52,282 nt of DNA from Gnetum montanum (Eukaryota; Streptophyta; Gnetopsida; Gnetales; Gnetaceae). The stretch covers positions 5,827 through 58,108 of the forward strand of contig MNCI01008036.1 of NCBI GenBank assembly GCA_015680685.1. The letters run 5' to 3'. Of the stretch, positions 1 to 11,560 are shown one piece after another. The notes below the pieces were generated by a model. That model saw only the letters and a program-made list of their open reading frames with translations. It did no database searches and was not told the DNA's origin. Every line of letters starts with the position of its first letter. Position 1 is the stretch's first letter. The position numbers and the translations under genes are program-made.

Positions 1-1088
1 GTGAGGTACCTCTACACTCAACCATACGAAATGAGTGTAGCACATGTGATCTAGTCGAACTCCGTAGACTAAGTACCTACATGCCCCATGCAACACTTAG
101 GGTTAATCATTCGTTGTCTTCCCAGACTTACTTGTAGTTGTCACGGTGTATGGTTAAGTAAGTTTGAGGTATATGATTTTTATATCTTTTTATGTTTTTC
201 TCCTATGCTAACAAGGTGAAGGTTTGAGAAGCTAACTAACTCTAACTAACAAACTAAGTCTAAATTAACTAGCGTCAGCATCCGTTCCCACTTACCGTAC
301 ACACCCTAAACCAATGCAACCGCGGCTACTAAACGCTAATCGTCACTGGGATCACCACGCGTAACGCACATGCTCGAAGTGGTCGTATTAAGGCACTTAA
401 CTAGGAGGAAAGGGTTGAGGAAGCTAATCTAGCCTAAGTGTGATGAGCAGCCGATTCCTTGACTAACCGTACACATCCGTAGATGCTCGTAGCCAAGTTG
501 TACTCATTCCATGTTTCTAGCCTAAGTGCGATGAGCAACCGATTCCTTGACTAACTGTACACGTCTTGGTGCACGACTACCACTACGATTACCAAGCGTA
601 GATCCTAGATATGCCACTGGGTTACCAAGTAGTCACACTAGATGCTTGTAATCAAGTCGTACTCATACCGTGTCACGATGAGCAGCTAATTCCTTGACTA
701 ACCGTACACATCCATAGATGCTCATAATCAAGTCGTACTCATATCGCGTTACTAAGAGAAAGCAATAAATAACATTAATTAAAATCCTATTCCATGCACT
801 GCAAGGTTTATCCAATCAAGTTCATCTTTATTTCCGTACACAACTTGTGTTCAGGTACAATGTTGCTTGAATAAAGATCCGTTCACTCTAGGACTCCTAC
901 TGCGGGCACACGGAAAATATTCTATCTTTGGAGTGATCAAACTGCCAAAGTTTCCCTACTTCTAGACCAGGATGATCAAACAAGGGAGAGCCACCTCTTA
1001 TTTATAGATATAGCGGTGGACCGTGATATCGCGGTAGCCGCAATATCACGTACACGATATCGTGGCTCATGCGAATCGCGTCTCATCA
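1..1088 (-). repeat. LTR of Athila-like element (type 1), 9 bp short at the window edge
   Basis: Minus-strand LTR of the same family as those at 13035, 20806, 29736 and 41604. The first bases match those LTRs from their tenth base, so about 9 bp lie outside the window. The right end is tctcatca, complementary to the family terminus TGATGAG. Read on the minus strand, a TATA box (about 997-1008) is preceded by palindromic GATATC-type words (1025-1065) and followed by a poly(A) signal near 826-831. It keeps many CpG dinucleotides that sister LTRs have lost. To the right it abuts M0 gag with no polypurine tract, so it is either the 5' LTR of an element running left out of the window or a solo LTR. 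Confidence 0.85.
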
Positions 1089-2318
1089 CATAGCTTGGGC
1101 ATCTATGCAATAGTGAATAGTACCTACCCATTACCGCATCAAGGGTTTCATGAGTCCTTTGCTTCCATCCTTGGATTTTTTTCCTAAAATTGAACACTTG
1201 TGAGTAGGTTTGATATTTATCATTAAAAATCTCTAGCATGGTACTCCATCTTCTAATTAATTCAGGTTTGAGTGATCTATACCAACTCTAAGCCTCTTTC
1301 AAAAGTATTCGTCAGAACAACTTTAGCTTTTAAAAATCACTTTCAATATTTTTTAGGGTGTAGGTATCATGGAATAACTGGAGGTGGTGTTGTGGATCAG
1401 CATTATAATCACCCTCAAATCTTGGCAAGTTATTCATATCAAGTTGCTTGATATGGCTATCCCTCATGTGCTTGTTTGGTATATGTACAACTTCCTAGAT
1501 GTTGATCATACTATGGGTTTCCATTAGGGGTTCATCATCATGATCAAGTTCATGTGCTCTATTGTAGTGGTACCCCCTTCTATGCTTACATCTTTCTTTA
1601 TCCTCTCTTTGATCGCTTCATCTTCTTTGTACATAGTCTTCATCTTCTATATCAGAGTGCCTTAAATTATGGTCATGATGATCATGAGTCCTTCTTTCCT
1701 CCCTGTTGTGGTCTCAGTACCTTTGTCTCTTTCTATTAGAGTCCACCAACGATCATGATGATGTGGATGAGATGGTAGGAGAACAATGTTAGCTTATCCT
1801 TCTTTCATGACTCTGGTATTCTCCTTTGTAGGAATCAACAAAAACTCTTGGCCTTGAGTCTTTCTTATACTTAGAGTTAGTAGCCTCCCTCTTAGGTGTC
1901 TCTACTAGAGTGGAATGGAGTTGAACTTTGATAGGTTCCTCAAGTATGATGATAGGTGTTTTTGAAGGCTCTTCATGATTTTGGTGGAGTCGTTTTGTAA
2001 TAAACACATCAGCATCAAGTTCTTCCAAGATAATGGAAGTGTTAACCTGCTTCCCTTTTTTGTGTACATGTTTGATTTCCATGGTAGCATCTCTCCTCAT
2101 CTGCTCCTTTATGGGTTCATAGGACCTTGTCATGTTCTTAGTCACATGGTACCCTTCCTAGATTTGGTTTAGATTCATTCCCCTTAAGTTAATTTGGAGC
2201 ATATTAAGTGTCGCATGATCTAAAGTTAGGACTCCATCTCATTTGACTATCCTAATGAAACCTAAAAGTAAAATTTGGATGATAAGGAATAATGTGATCA
2301 TATGTGATTCTTATTTCT
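1089..2318 (-). pseudogene. gag: M0 gag, main part (decayed Athila-like gag)
   Basis: Minus-strand gag of the oldest element here. The core homology block is visible at 1095-1290 (WYRSLKPE, then FNDKYQTY and GRYYSLLHRCPS), the same block as in the other four gag copies. Upstream, 1789-2145 is an open stretch of 118 codons rich in Lys and Glu, followed by Arg/Ser-rich debris. The reading is cut at 1088 by an LTR. At 2318 it is cut by E1 and resumes at 40555: translation across that gap restores the family gag motif NFTF. Several stops and frameshifts make it non-functional. Confidence 0.8.
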
Positions 2319-2323
2319 ATTAG

Positions 2324-3164
2324 TGATGAGTCACACTATTGGGTTGCATTGATGAGATGTTGTCAATGCAACTCTGTCAACGTGGGGTTTCACCCATTGA
2401 TGTATACCCGTCAACAAGGCACCTTGTCTTTGCCTATAAATCTACACGTACCTACCACATTTATGGAAATCTTTTCATATTTGGAGCAAAGCACTTGTAG
2501 TTTTTTCATTTGAGATTTAGAATAGTTTCTGAGTGCTTGCAATAGGAGTAAAAGTATATGGATCTTTATTCAAACATTGTTATACCTAAGCACCTTAGTG
2601 TGGATGGCAATAAAGATGAACTTTTCTGATAAAACCTTGTAGCACTTGGAATACATTAATTGTTTTCTTAATCATTTAATACTCATGAAATTTACCTTAA
2701 TATTTTAAGTAATTAATTAATGTTAGTTAAATAGCACACATAAGTACAGCCACTTCAAGCATATATTTAATACTTGGTAATCCCAGTAATGCTTAACGTT
2801 TGGTAACCTAGTAGTGCTACAATGTGTTTAGAATGTGTATGATAAGTGGGAACAGATGCTTATGTTAGGATTAGTTAGATATTAGTTAGTTATTAGATTA
2901 GTTAAACATTTAGTTACTTTATTCTTGTTCATTAGGCAACTTAATTCATAAAAGATAAAATGATAAAAACCATATACCTCAGTTGCAATTAATCATACAC
3001 TTGCACTTCACAAGTGGAATTGGAAAGACAATGATTACGATAGTTAGATTAACATCCTAGAACTAGTGTATTTAGAAACCTAAATTCTTTTGAATGTGAA
3101 TGAATCACTAAGTGAACAATAGTGATTCATATGGTTAGACGTAGGGTATACTTGCTGCTCATCA
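2324..3164 (+). repeat. E1 5' LTR (type 2)
   Basis: 841 bp, TGATGAG to CTCATCA. TATA box (tataaat) near 2434-2441 after tgcc; poly(A) signal aataaag at 2609-2615. Downstream of TATA it resembles the type 1 LTRs. Upstream it differs: instead of GATATC palindromes it has GTCAAC and TTGATG words. The 3' LTR copy at 39734-40554 is roughly a tenth diverged, so the insertion is old. Confidence 0.9.
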
Positions 3165-3183
3165 TTGGCAATATTGCTGAGGA
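3165..3183 (+). other. E1 primer binding site (tRNA-Asp-like)
   Basis: The sequence directly after the 5' LTR, ttggcaatattgctgagga, matches the plant tRNA-Asp-type primer site ttggcgccgttgccgggga at 13 of 19 positions (comparison sequence from memory). Five of the six differences are C/T or G/A transitions. Plant Athila elements are known to use tRNA-Asp. Confidence 0.75.
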
Positions 3184-3318
3184 CTTTAGTTAGCTACATG
3201 CACTATCCAGGACTTAGTGAAAATTATTCAACATTGTTAGATCAAAACTTGAATTTTTAATCATTCAAATAATAATAATAATTGTAAAAATCACACCATT
3301 ATTTTTGTTTAACTTGAA

Positions 3319-5890
3319 ATGTCTTCTTCTAATAGGAATGATTCTCTGCTAATGTTTGAGCATGCATCTAATCAAAGGAATGAACAATCAAATTAGCTAA
3401 TGCCCCAACAAAGTCAAGTGGTATATACTCATCCCAATGAGTATGTGCCTAACTTTACCTGCGTCCTACATTAGGATGAATAGATGTGATGGAGGGAAAT
3501 GCAGGGCAACATTGTGTTTCCATCCAATCAGTCAATTCCTACAATGCTCCAACAAACTCTTATGAGGTTGGGCATCCAGGGGATTCGTGCTAAATATGTT
3601 GTGTAGGATCATGACTCCAAGGATTACCATCCCATTGAGGCAAACATAAAAGAGATTAGCAATAGAAGAGGTTCTATAAAGTTGTGAAGGGAAAATGGTT
3701 CAATAACACCTTGTTCCTATTAGACCAGAAAGATAGTGAGGATCCCTTCTCTGGGGGTTCTCATTTCACTAACTCTCCTCACCTTAGTTTCAACAAAGAG
3801 AGCTTGAACTAGAATTTAAGTCCACTATAAACAATCCTAGTTCAAGAAAGAACAGGTTCCATGATCATGGGGGATCTAAAGGTGGGAGTCATAGTGGGGA
3901 TAAAAATAGGCATCATGATGATGATCATCGCTGTGACCATTGAAGAGGCAATGGTAGGCACCGTGGTGGTGCTAGTCATCCTTCACCTTAACCTTCATCG
4001 TTCTCTTCTTCCTCCTCTAGCTTCAATCAAAGATGCAAAGGACATGCTTGTGATGGAGGTGACCAATGGGACAAAGATGATGGTAGGACCCATTGTAATA
4101 ATCAAGATCAAGGACATGGGTAATTAAGGAAGGCCTACCATCATGAAAGAAGGGATAGCATAGGGCATCATGGCCATCATGGCCATCATAGAGGCTATGA
4201 CTATGATGAGCCTTTACTTGCAACTTGAAATATGTTGAATATCACAGAGGTAGTGAGAATTCCAATGAGACATGTGAAAGATAGCTAGATCAAGTGGTTG
4301 AATATGAAAAATATCCCCAAGTTTAAAGTGGGATAGAACTCAAATCCACAAAACCAACTTCAAGCCTTTCACAATGCCTATGCCTTATAGAACATGGAGA
4401 ACGAATGGTAGAAATTAAAGTTGTTCCCATGGATACTCATCAAAGAAGCTAAAAGCTGGTACCATTCTTTAGAGTCAGAATCAATCCGTAGATAGAGTAC
4501 AATGCTTGAGCTCTTCAACAAAAAGTATCAAACATACTCCTGAGTGTCCAACCTAAGAAAATAGATCTAGGGTTAGAAACAAGGAACACATAAACCCTTG
4601 GATGCAACTATGGGCAAGTACTATTCCCTTTTACACTGATGTCTTGTCCATGGCTATTCTGAAAGGGAGTAGCTCTACCATATCATAGATGGGCTCTGCA
4701 TAGAAACATGGAAAACTCTTGGGGTTTATGCCTAAGGGAGGCTTTTAAAATGAAGAGCCCATCATATCCAAAGGCTGATAGAGTAGATTGCCAAGAAATA
4801 AGGAGAGATGAGAAAAAGGGAAAGTACTGAGGAGTACAATCGGGATCCTTCCATCAAAAAAGGAATCTAGTTCTGTGACAATGAGAAGGAGGCATCACTT
4901 GACGAGGTGGTGCAACGAAAGACCTTGCTAATTCAGAAATCTATCTTCAAAATTTTAGCTAAGGTAGACAAAATGTGGGACTCTTTGGATGAAAAGTTCC
5001 AAACCACTTTGAAAATATTAGAGAAATCCAAAGAGTAAAGTAGTAATCATGATCTTAGGAGAAGGAAGGAAGCTAAACATGCCCACCAAATGGATAAGAG
5101 CAAGGCTACTATAGTAGAGGAGGTTATGGAGTCTAAAATAGATGATGATGGTGAATGTGACATCTGCCAATACACACATCCTAAGGGATGTTGCCTCATT
5201 TTTTCACACTTGCAAGACTTTAGGATACATTTTTGAAATCCTAAACTAGCAAGAAGGCAAGCACCTAGAAGGTTGCCTTATCCTCAAGGTAACCCCAAGT
5301 AGTTTCACCAACAACAAGCCTACTATCCAAGTGGAGCTCTACCACAACCTTATGAGTAGTACCATCAATGGTATCATCCATAGTCATGGGGGATGTCACC
5401 ACCAAGGCAACAGTACCCTTACAGGCAACTTAAGCCATATGGGTACTATGTTTAGCAGACCATTTCTTCATGTGACTCTTCTAGTCATGCTTCATTTTAG
5501 CATCACTACTACCCTCCTGAGCACTATAGAGCCCAATCTTCAAGAGGGGAATCCCTATTCCCTCATTACCCTCCTCATCCTTCTACACACTTCCCTCTAC
5601 CCTCAACTCAATTACCACTTGCTCCATCAATGTAGGATGAAATTCTAGCCCAGCCACAACAACATAATGCTACCAGGGTTGTTAACTTACAACCGGCTCC
5701 TTAGTTGAATGGTTCGAAAACAAAATCCTAAAAAAGACCATCCTTCTAAATCAATAGTCCTACAAAGACCTCACATACTTATGTGTTTGATAGCCTTGCT
5801 TCTTCCTCATCCTTTACATCCATTTCATTTGAGTTCCCTTCAAACTAAATGCCTTCCAAAGTGCATACTGTCATGTTGACCCATGCAATT
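3319..5890 (+). pseudogene. gag: E1 gag, plus start of the gag-pol junction, broken
   Basis: The likely start is ATG 3319-3321; MSSS(N/H)R at this place is shared with M1 (start 48090) and, with ATG changed to ATA, with A (30741). Order: N-terminal domain with THPNEYVPNFTC (about 3420-3470); a low-complexity basic/His-rich linker (3850-4200); the core gag block (about 4440-4870, FNKKYQTYS and YYSLLH); and a CX2CX3HX4C knuckle at about 5150-5200 (CDIC, then HPKGCC). That knuckle spacing is the Athila type. A Pro/Tyr-rich region follows. Many in-frame stops, often TAG or TGA where sisters have TGG or CGA/CAA. C1 interrupts it at 5890. Confidence 0.85.
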
Positions 5891-6512
5891 AGGGATCATT
5901 GAACTTAGAAGGAGGGGATGAATAAGTTTCCCAAATTAAAACTTAAAAAAATAAAGCATACATACCAAATTTAACATGATTCCCTAACTTGGGTAGTCCA
6001 CACTCAGATGTCTTTATGAAGTCTCCATACTAGAAGATGTCTTTGTCTAATGCAGGACATCTTTTTGGACTTGGTCTATAATCTGTAAAGACGTCTCTAC
6101 CTTGTGAAAAATGTCTTTTTCTAAGAAAGACATTTTGCTAGTTTTTAAGATGTCTTTGTCTAAGTTCTCTTCAAATATACCAAGACATTTTCTGCTTTTC
6201 AGAAATGTCTTTTCTTGCATGATGAATGCATCGTTCCTTGTCCACAACCTTGATCTTTCATATGCTTTAATGATGTCCACTTTGCTTATACAATATCAAG
6301 TCCTTATTCACATTCTTTGATTATCAATTTGAAGGCATGTGGGTGACCTCCTCCTTTAAGCTTTAGGATAGTTCATTTCTTGTCCTCTTTAGCTCATCTT
6401 AGTTTCCTATGTACATAGCCCTATAAACATAATAACCATACAATCATGCAAACAACCTTTGTCTCTGTTTTACTTAACATTTTTAGCACACCAAAACAAA
6501 ACAAGAGGTTCA
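5891..6512 (-). repeat. C1 3' LTR with promoter region deleted
   Basis: Matches the right LTR of C1 at both ends but lacks about 610 bp corresponding to 8734-9349, which holds the putative TATA box of the right copy. It retains the array of agatgtct-like octamers (6005-6210). The first base of the LTR is changed (agggatc for tggatc). Confidence 0.75.
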
Positions 6513-7265
6513 CAATCTCCTAATTTTTGATGATGTTTAAAACTTAAAGAAAATGGATTAGTGAGCATAAAAATATAACCATACTACTCTTCCCCTTTTT
6601 GAATAGCAACAAGGATAAGGTGCACAAACTTGGGTAGAAAACAAAGAAAAGAATAATAATATCCACATAATATGGAGAGCCAAGTATCACTCATAAACCT
6701 AAAAAGATATAGGAGTATGTATTTATCAAGTGCATGAATAGGTACCCAAAAATTAGCAAGAGTGGAATAAACCTTCCAAGTGAAATTCAACCTTGAAGTG
6801 AAGCAAATTCTTTGAGAATTAAGTAACTATCTTTGAAACAAGAAGTCATTATTAGTGCAAGGTTCTTGGAATTCAGATATTCTTCATCTTTATAGAACAT
6901 TAGCAAATCGAAATATCTTTATAATGAGGTAAATATAGCCATACAACTTCACAATGAAAAACCATTTATGTTAGATGAATACATAACCATATAGTAATCA
7001 TAATATTACTCAAAATGTAGTAGGGAATGTATTGCATCCTCCACTTAAGGCATGATTATGAGAACTTCTCTTTTGAGGTCAAAACAAGGAGTAGCAATTA
7101 ATTCAATAAGAACCATCAACATTCAATTTTAAAGGTCAAAGCTATGATCTACACAAGATGGATGTTACTCTTCTTAAGTGGAGGTTACACAAAATTAGTA
7201 TTATCCTTATGATCAAAATTATCAAACCTTACTATGCTTGGGCTTAAGCTTGCATGTTCATGTGT
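6513..7265. other. C1 non-coding 3' internal region
   Basis: AT-rich stretch between the end of C1 gag and the 3' LTR. No integrase, reverse transcriptase or RNase H motif is visible in any frame. The strand-sense end just before the LTR is purine-rich (sense taggagattg), a possible weak polypurine tract. Confidence 0.5.
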
Positions 7266-8600
7266 TGCATCCTCTAAATTCTTTGCCTAATTTTCAAAAA
7301 ACTCCTCATCTTGAATCTTGCTGCAATCCTTGTTAAAGAGGTTAGTGGTTGAATCTTAGCTTTTATGTTTGAGATCTCTTCTTTCATTTTATCATGAATA
7401 GCATTTAACTTAGAATGCCCTAGTTTCTTTACCTTCCTAATCAAATGATGTAAGACCAAAATTTCTTATTTAAATTCACTATACCTCTCATCACACTTAC
7501 CATGTTGTTCTACCATATGTGAGGAAGATTCATCAGTAAGCACCATGTAGATGAGATGAGAATCTTTAGGAGAATTGCACGCTTCTTCGTCACTTTGCTC
7601 ACTATCATTCCAACTTGTATAAAAGTTGGTCTTTTTTAATTTCTCATCATTAGATCTATTTTTTGGTTGAACTTTGCTATCATTTGGATCACTAGGACAT
7701 TCAAAAGCCATATGGCCTCTTCCTTCACAAACCCAACACTCTATGGAATAAAAATCTAGAATAGAAGAATTTAAAAAATTTCGACCTCTTTCTCTACCTT
7801 TCCCTTTGTTTCTTCTTGTAAGAAATCATTGTAGTCTCCTTGAGAGAAGAGCAATCTCATCTTCATTTCCCTCATCATGCTCATTGACCTCCTTCTCCTT
7901 GTAGGTAGTCTTTAGAGCAATAGGTCTTTCTTGAATTGCTCCTTTGCTTATGAGATTCATTTCATTGGTGATGAGAGCACTTTGAAGTTCCTTAAATCTT
8001 AGAGTTGAGAAATATTTGATTTCCTCCATGGTTGTGACCTTAGGCTTGAACTCTAATTGTAGATTTTTGATCATTTTAATGATGATGTTGCTCTTAGGAA
8101 AGTCTTTCCCTACTCCTCTAATAGCTACAACAAGATCATTAGCTCTAGCAAAATAATCCTTGATTTTCTCACCTTCTCACATTTTGAGTTTATCATATTC
8201 ACTTTGCAAAACTAACAATTTTAATTACTTAACAATACAGGTTCCTTCATAAGTAGCTTCTAAAGTTTGCCAAATTTCTTTACATATTTTACATCCTACT
8301 ATCCTATTGAATTTAGATTTATTCGATGCATAATGTAAATAATGTTTTACTTTTGAATCAAACATGAATGTATCCTTTTCCTCTTGAGACCATTCGTTGT
8401 GAGGCTTGATGACATTGGTGGTGTCATAAATGGGTGGAGTGCAGCCTTCCGAGATTAACTTCTAGACTTCAAACTTCATCAATTTATAGAACCCTTGCAT
8501 TTTGGCTTTCCAATAAGTGAAGTCAAATCTGTCAAACATGGATGGCTTGTGTAATAAATCCCCTCCATTGTTCACTCTTGAAGTTGATGATGAAACAAAG
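7266..8600 (-). pseudogene. gag: C1 gag, copia type with CCHC knuckle
   Basis: Minus-strand gag of the copia (UBN2) type. From the N-terminus it shows a region with RFDFTYWKAKMQGF (about 8490-8545), the EIWQTLEATYEGT block (about 8240-8290), LEFKPKVTTMEE (about 8010-8060), a CX2CX4HX4C knuckle (CWVC, then GHMAFEC, about 7700-7745), an acidic/Ser-rich stretch and a Lys-rich C-terminal segment (7274-7459) that looks coiled-coil. At least three in-frame stops interrupt it; one is TAG in place of the expected Trp codon after FEV. The start is uncertain: the N-terminus reads SSTSRVNNGG without a clear ATG. The protein would form virus-like particles and bind RNA if intact. Confidence 0.8.
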
Positions 8601-8607
8601 AGTACCA

Positions 8608-8620
8608 GGCTTCGATACCA
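8608..8620 (-). other. C1 primer binding site (initiator Met tRNA type)
   Basis: Read on the minus strand: TGGTATCGAAGCC, 4 bases inside the LTR end. The usual plant copia primer site is TGGTATCAGAGCC. This sets the orientation of C1 and makes 8625-9844 the 5' LTR. Confidence 0.8.
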
Positions 8621-8624
8621 CTTA

Positions 8625-9844
8625 TGGATCATTGAACTTAGAAGGGAGGGATTAATAATTTTCCAAAATTAAAACTTAAACAAACAAAGTGCACACACCA
8701 AATTTAATGTGGTTCCCCAACTTGGGTAGTCTGCACTCAAAGGGTAGATCACAAGCACACCTTTAGACTTTGTTGCTCTCAAAATGTGATTGAAGGATCC
8801 ATATCCTGTACAATCTTCAAGCCCCACTCTGAAGTGTAGTACCATAGCACCAATCACTCAACCCTACAAGGTCCCATTAGGCTTGGAAATGTGATTTCAT
8901 GGCTTCTACAACCTTTACAATCTTAAGCTCTACACCAAATTGTTGTACTGCAACACCAACAACTTAATCTTGCAAGATCTTGATAAGCTAAAGAAACATA
9001 ACCCTGTAAGGTAGTCAAGAACAATAATTATAAGAAATAATTGTAACTTAATTTGTTGATCCCTGTATAGTTAGGTAAAACACACTTTACAATGCCAAAA
9101 TGATAATACAATGAAGAGCAACAAAGAATTCAATGATTACAAATTATTGTACAATGAATACAACATGGCTTGCACTTTTTCCAATGCAAACCAAGTCTTC
9201 TTATAGCTACTATGTTGCTAAATCCTTCTCGAGACTTATGCAATGGATAGCTAATAGTCATTAATGGTTATGGGAGACATCTTTTCCATGCTTGAGACAT
9301 CTCTCTGAATTTGCCTTCAATTCTAAGAAAATGTCTTTGTTTCTTGAAATATGTCTTTATGAAGTCTCCATACTAGAAGATGTCTTTGTCTAATGGAAGA
9401 TGTCTTTCTAGACTTGGTCTACAATCTATAAATACGTCTATGCCTTGTAAAATATTTATTTGTCTAAGAAAGATGTCTTGTTGTGTGTGAAGATGTCTTC
9501 GTCTAAGTTCTCTTTAAATCTACCAAGATGTTTGTTGCTTCCCATAGACGTCTTTCCTTGCATGATTGCTTGTCCAAAACCTTGATCTTTCGTATGCTTT
9601 AATGCTATCCACTTTTCTTGTACAATATCAGGTCCTTGTTCACATTCTTTAATTGTTAATTTAAAGACATGTGGATGACCTCCTTATTTGAGGTCTAGGA
9701 TAGTTTGTTCCTTGTCCTTTTTAGCTCATCTTGGTTTTCCATGTATGTAGTCCTACAAACACAATAACCATACAACCATGCAAACAACCATTGTCTCCAT
9801 TTTACTTAACGTTTTGAGCACTCCAAAACACACCAAAAGGTCCA
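8625..9844 (-). repeat. C1 5' LTR
   Basis: 1220 bp. On the minus strand it starts TGGACC and ends GATCCA. A candidate TATA (sense gctataagaagac) lies near 9190-9205. Directly upstream of it in the sense direction, 9280-9550 carries many agatgtct/agacatct octamers. The 3' LTR copy lost the promoter part. Confidence 0.8.
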
Positions 9845-9849
9845 CAATG

Positions 9850-10330
9850 GTAACCTATTGGATAAAGGCTAGCCACCTTCCCAAGAAAAGGTTTGATCTT
9901 GGGAGTCCCCTTATTTACTTGTAGATCATTGGGAATGAGCCTTTCAAAGCTTTCTTGAACTTAGGTTCTAGTGTAAATCTGATTTCTCATAAGATGTACA
10001 AAGCTTGGAACCTACCTCCACTTAAGAAGAGTAACATCCATCTTGAGTTGGAAAAGCAATCAATCACTATTTCCTTGGGACTAATGGAGGACACTGTGAC
10101 CACCATCTATAGGTGGTCCTATCCTGCTAATTTCTTGGTGATATAAATTGATAATTGCAAGGGGAACTTCCCAATCATCATGGGAAGGGCTTGAATAAGT
10201 ACCATTGATGCATAGTTGAGCATCAAAGACCTTTCCTTGGATATTTCCAAGGAAAATGCATTTGGAAAGATAGAGAAGAAGAGAGTTCCATGCATTACGT
10301 ATAATGATACAGGGTGCAACTATGTGCAGA
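9850..10330 (+). pseudogene. pol: E1 pol: aspartic protease domain
   Basis: Continues the gag-pol reading after C1. The active-site region reads FLNLGSSVNLIS (about 9950-9985), where the group normally has D(L/S)G. Here the catalytic Asp codon is AAC (Asn), and A has the same change. Downstream LGLMEDTVTTIY and FPIIMGRA (sister of the group's FPIILGR-type flap/end motif) confirm the domain. In-frame stops occur at 9921, 10143 and later. It would process the polyprotein if intact; as it stands it is dead. Confidence 0.8.
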
Positions 10331-11560
10331 AATTATGATCTATAAAAAGGACATTAATCACAGCATGCAAACAATGTGTATATGAGACAAAAATTCAAAG
10401 GTGCTTGTATGCAGCAGCCACAAAAAAGGGGACACCTAGTGGTTGATAATTAATCCTAAAAGCACCTCAACACTTTGCATGGAACCAACTAAAAGCTTGA
10501 TGAGTGCCTATGTTGAAGACATGGATGAACTGGAGTAAGTTCATTGCCAACTCTCTAATGATAAACCTGATGACACTTATTGGGGAGAGCTAAAAATCCT
10601 TAAAAGCTTTAAATGGGAGCCCCTAGAGTTGAAAACTCTACCTGCCAACATAAAATATGTTTTTCTAAAAAATGACAATCTAGTAATAATTAATGCTAAT
10701 CTTGCTCCTGAACAAAAAGAGAAGTTGTTGAAGGTGATCAATAAATGGCCAACAATATTTTCTTGGTCATATCCTAAACTCACTGGGTTTGATTCTAGGA
10801 TATGCTAACATCACATCTACACTAATCCTTCCATAAAGCCAAAGAGGCATCCACAACAATGATTGAATCTCAAACTCAAACAGATTGTCAAGGAGGAGAC
10901 TGAACAACTCCTCAAGCTAGGGTTCATTTATCCCATTGTAGATAGTGAGTGGATTAGCCCATTTGTGATCATGCCAAATAAAGATGTTAAGTGGAGGATT
11001 GGTATCGACTTCAGGCTATTGAACATGGCAACATATAAAGATCATTTTCCATTACCATTTGTGGACCAGGTATTGGACACTATCTCTAGGAATTACTACT
11101 ACAGCTTTCTAGATGGTTATAGTGCCAATAACCAAATTCAAATTGCACCTCAAGATCAGGCCAAAACAACATTCACAATTTCCTTGGGGACTTTTTCATA
11201 CAAAAGTATGTCATTTGGTCTATGCCCCTATAACCTTTCAACACCTTATCTTAAGTATCTTTCAATAGCAGATTGGTAGTGAGGTGGAAGTTTTCATGGA
11301 TGACTTCTTTACCTATGGTATTACATTTGAGCAAGCCTTGGACCACCTTGAGCAAAAGAGCCATCTAATGGTCTAAGAGGACATTATCTTGGGGCAAAGA
11401 ATATCACAAGTAGGGATTGAGATGGACCCTAAAAAATAAAGGTTATTCAAGGAATTACCTACTAGTTGAAAATTGGTAAATATGTCCAATCATTCCTTGG
11501 CCACATTGGCTACTACCAATGATCCATTGATAATTTCTCTAAGATTGCTAAACCATTGGT
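10330..11560 (+). pseudogene. pol: E1 pol: reverse transcriptase domain
   Basis: Longest clean piece is 10863-11279. It holds the fingers and palm motifs GFIYPIVDSEWISPFV, then WRIGIDFRLLN, then YYSFLDGYSANNQI with QAKTTFT, and the SFGLCPYN block. The polymerase motif follows as VFMDDFF (about 11290-11310) with both Asp codons intact. About 45 bp present in A between the FMDD region and QKSHL is missing here, flanked by agca repeats. Clean stops (for example the TAG at 11277) and frame changes break it. Family: non-chromoviral Ty3/gypsy (Athila/Tat branch). Confidence 0.85.

Larger units (their letters stand above)
5891..9844 (-). mobile_element. C1: gag-only Ty1/copia element (TR-GAG-like), non-autonomous
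   Basis: Minus-strand element of about 3.95 kb in E1. Left LTR 5891-6512, internal region 6513-8624, right LTR 8625-9844. LTR ends are TGGATC and GGTCCA. Flanks CAATT (5886-5890) and CAATG (9845-9849) look like a 5-bp duplication with one change. The primer site is initiator-Met-like. The internal region holds gag only; the 2.1 kb cannot contain a copia pol (integrase, RT and RNase H normally need about 3 kb) and no pol motif is seen. It is either a deletion derivative or a member of the gag-only class known in plants as TR-GAG. Sister E1-type sequence continues on both sides (compare A at 33270-33320). Confidence 0.8.

Noticed and set aside
2304-2513. Open frame of 69 codons at the 5' LTR
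   Set aside because: Lies inside the LTR promoter region and is not conserved in the 3' LTR.
3861-4127. Open frame of 88 codons with many Met/Ile/Val
   Set aside because: Out-of-frame reading of the His/Asp/Arg-rich gag linker; same artefact in A at 31294-31620.
5331-5648. Open frame of 105 codons, His/Leu-rich
   Set aside because: Shifted reading of the gag tail; A shows the matching artefact at 32716-33084.
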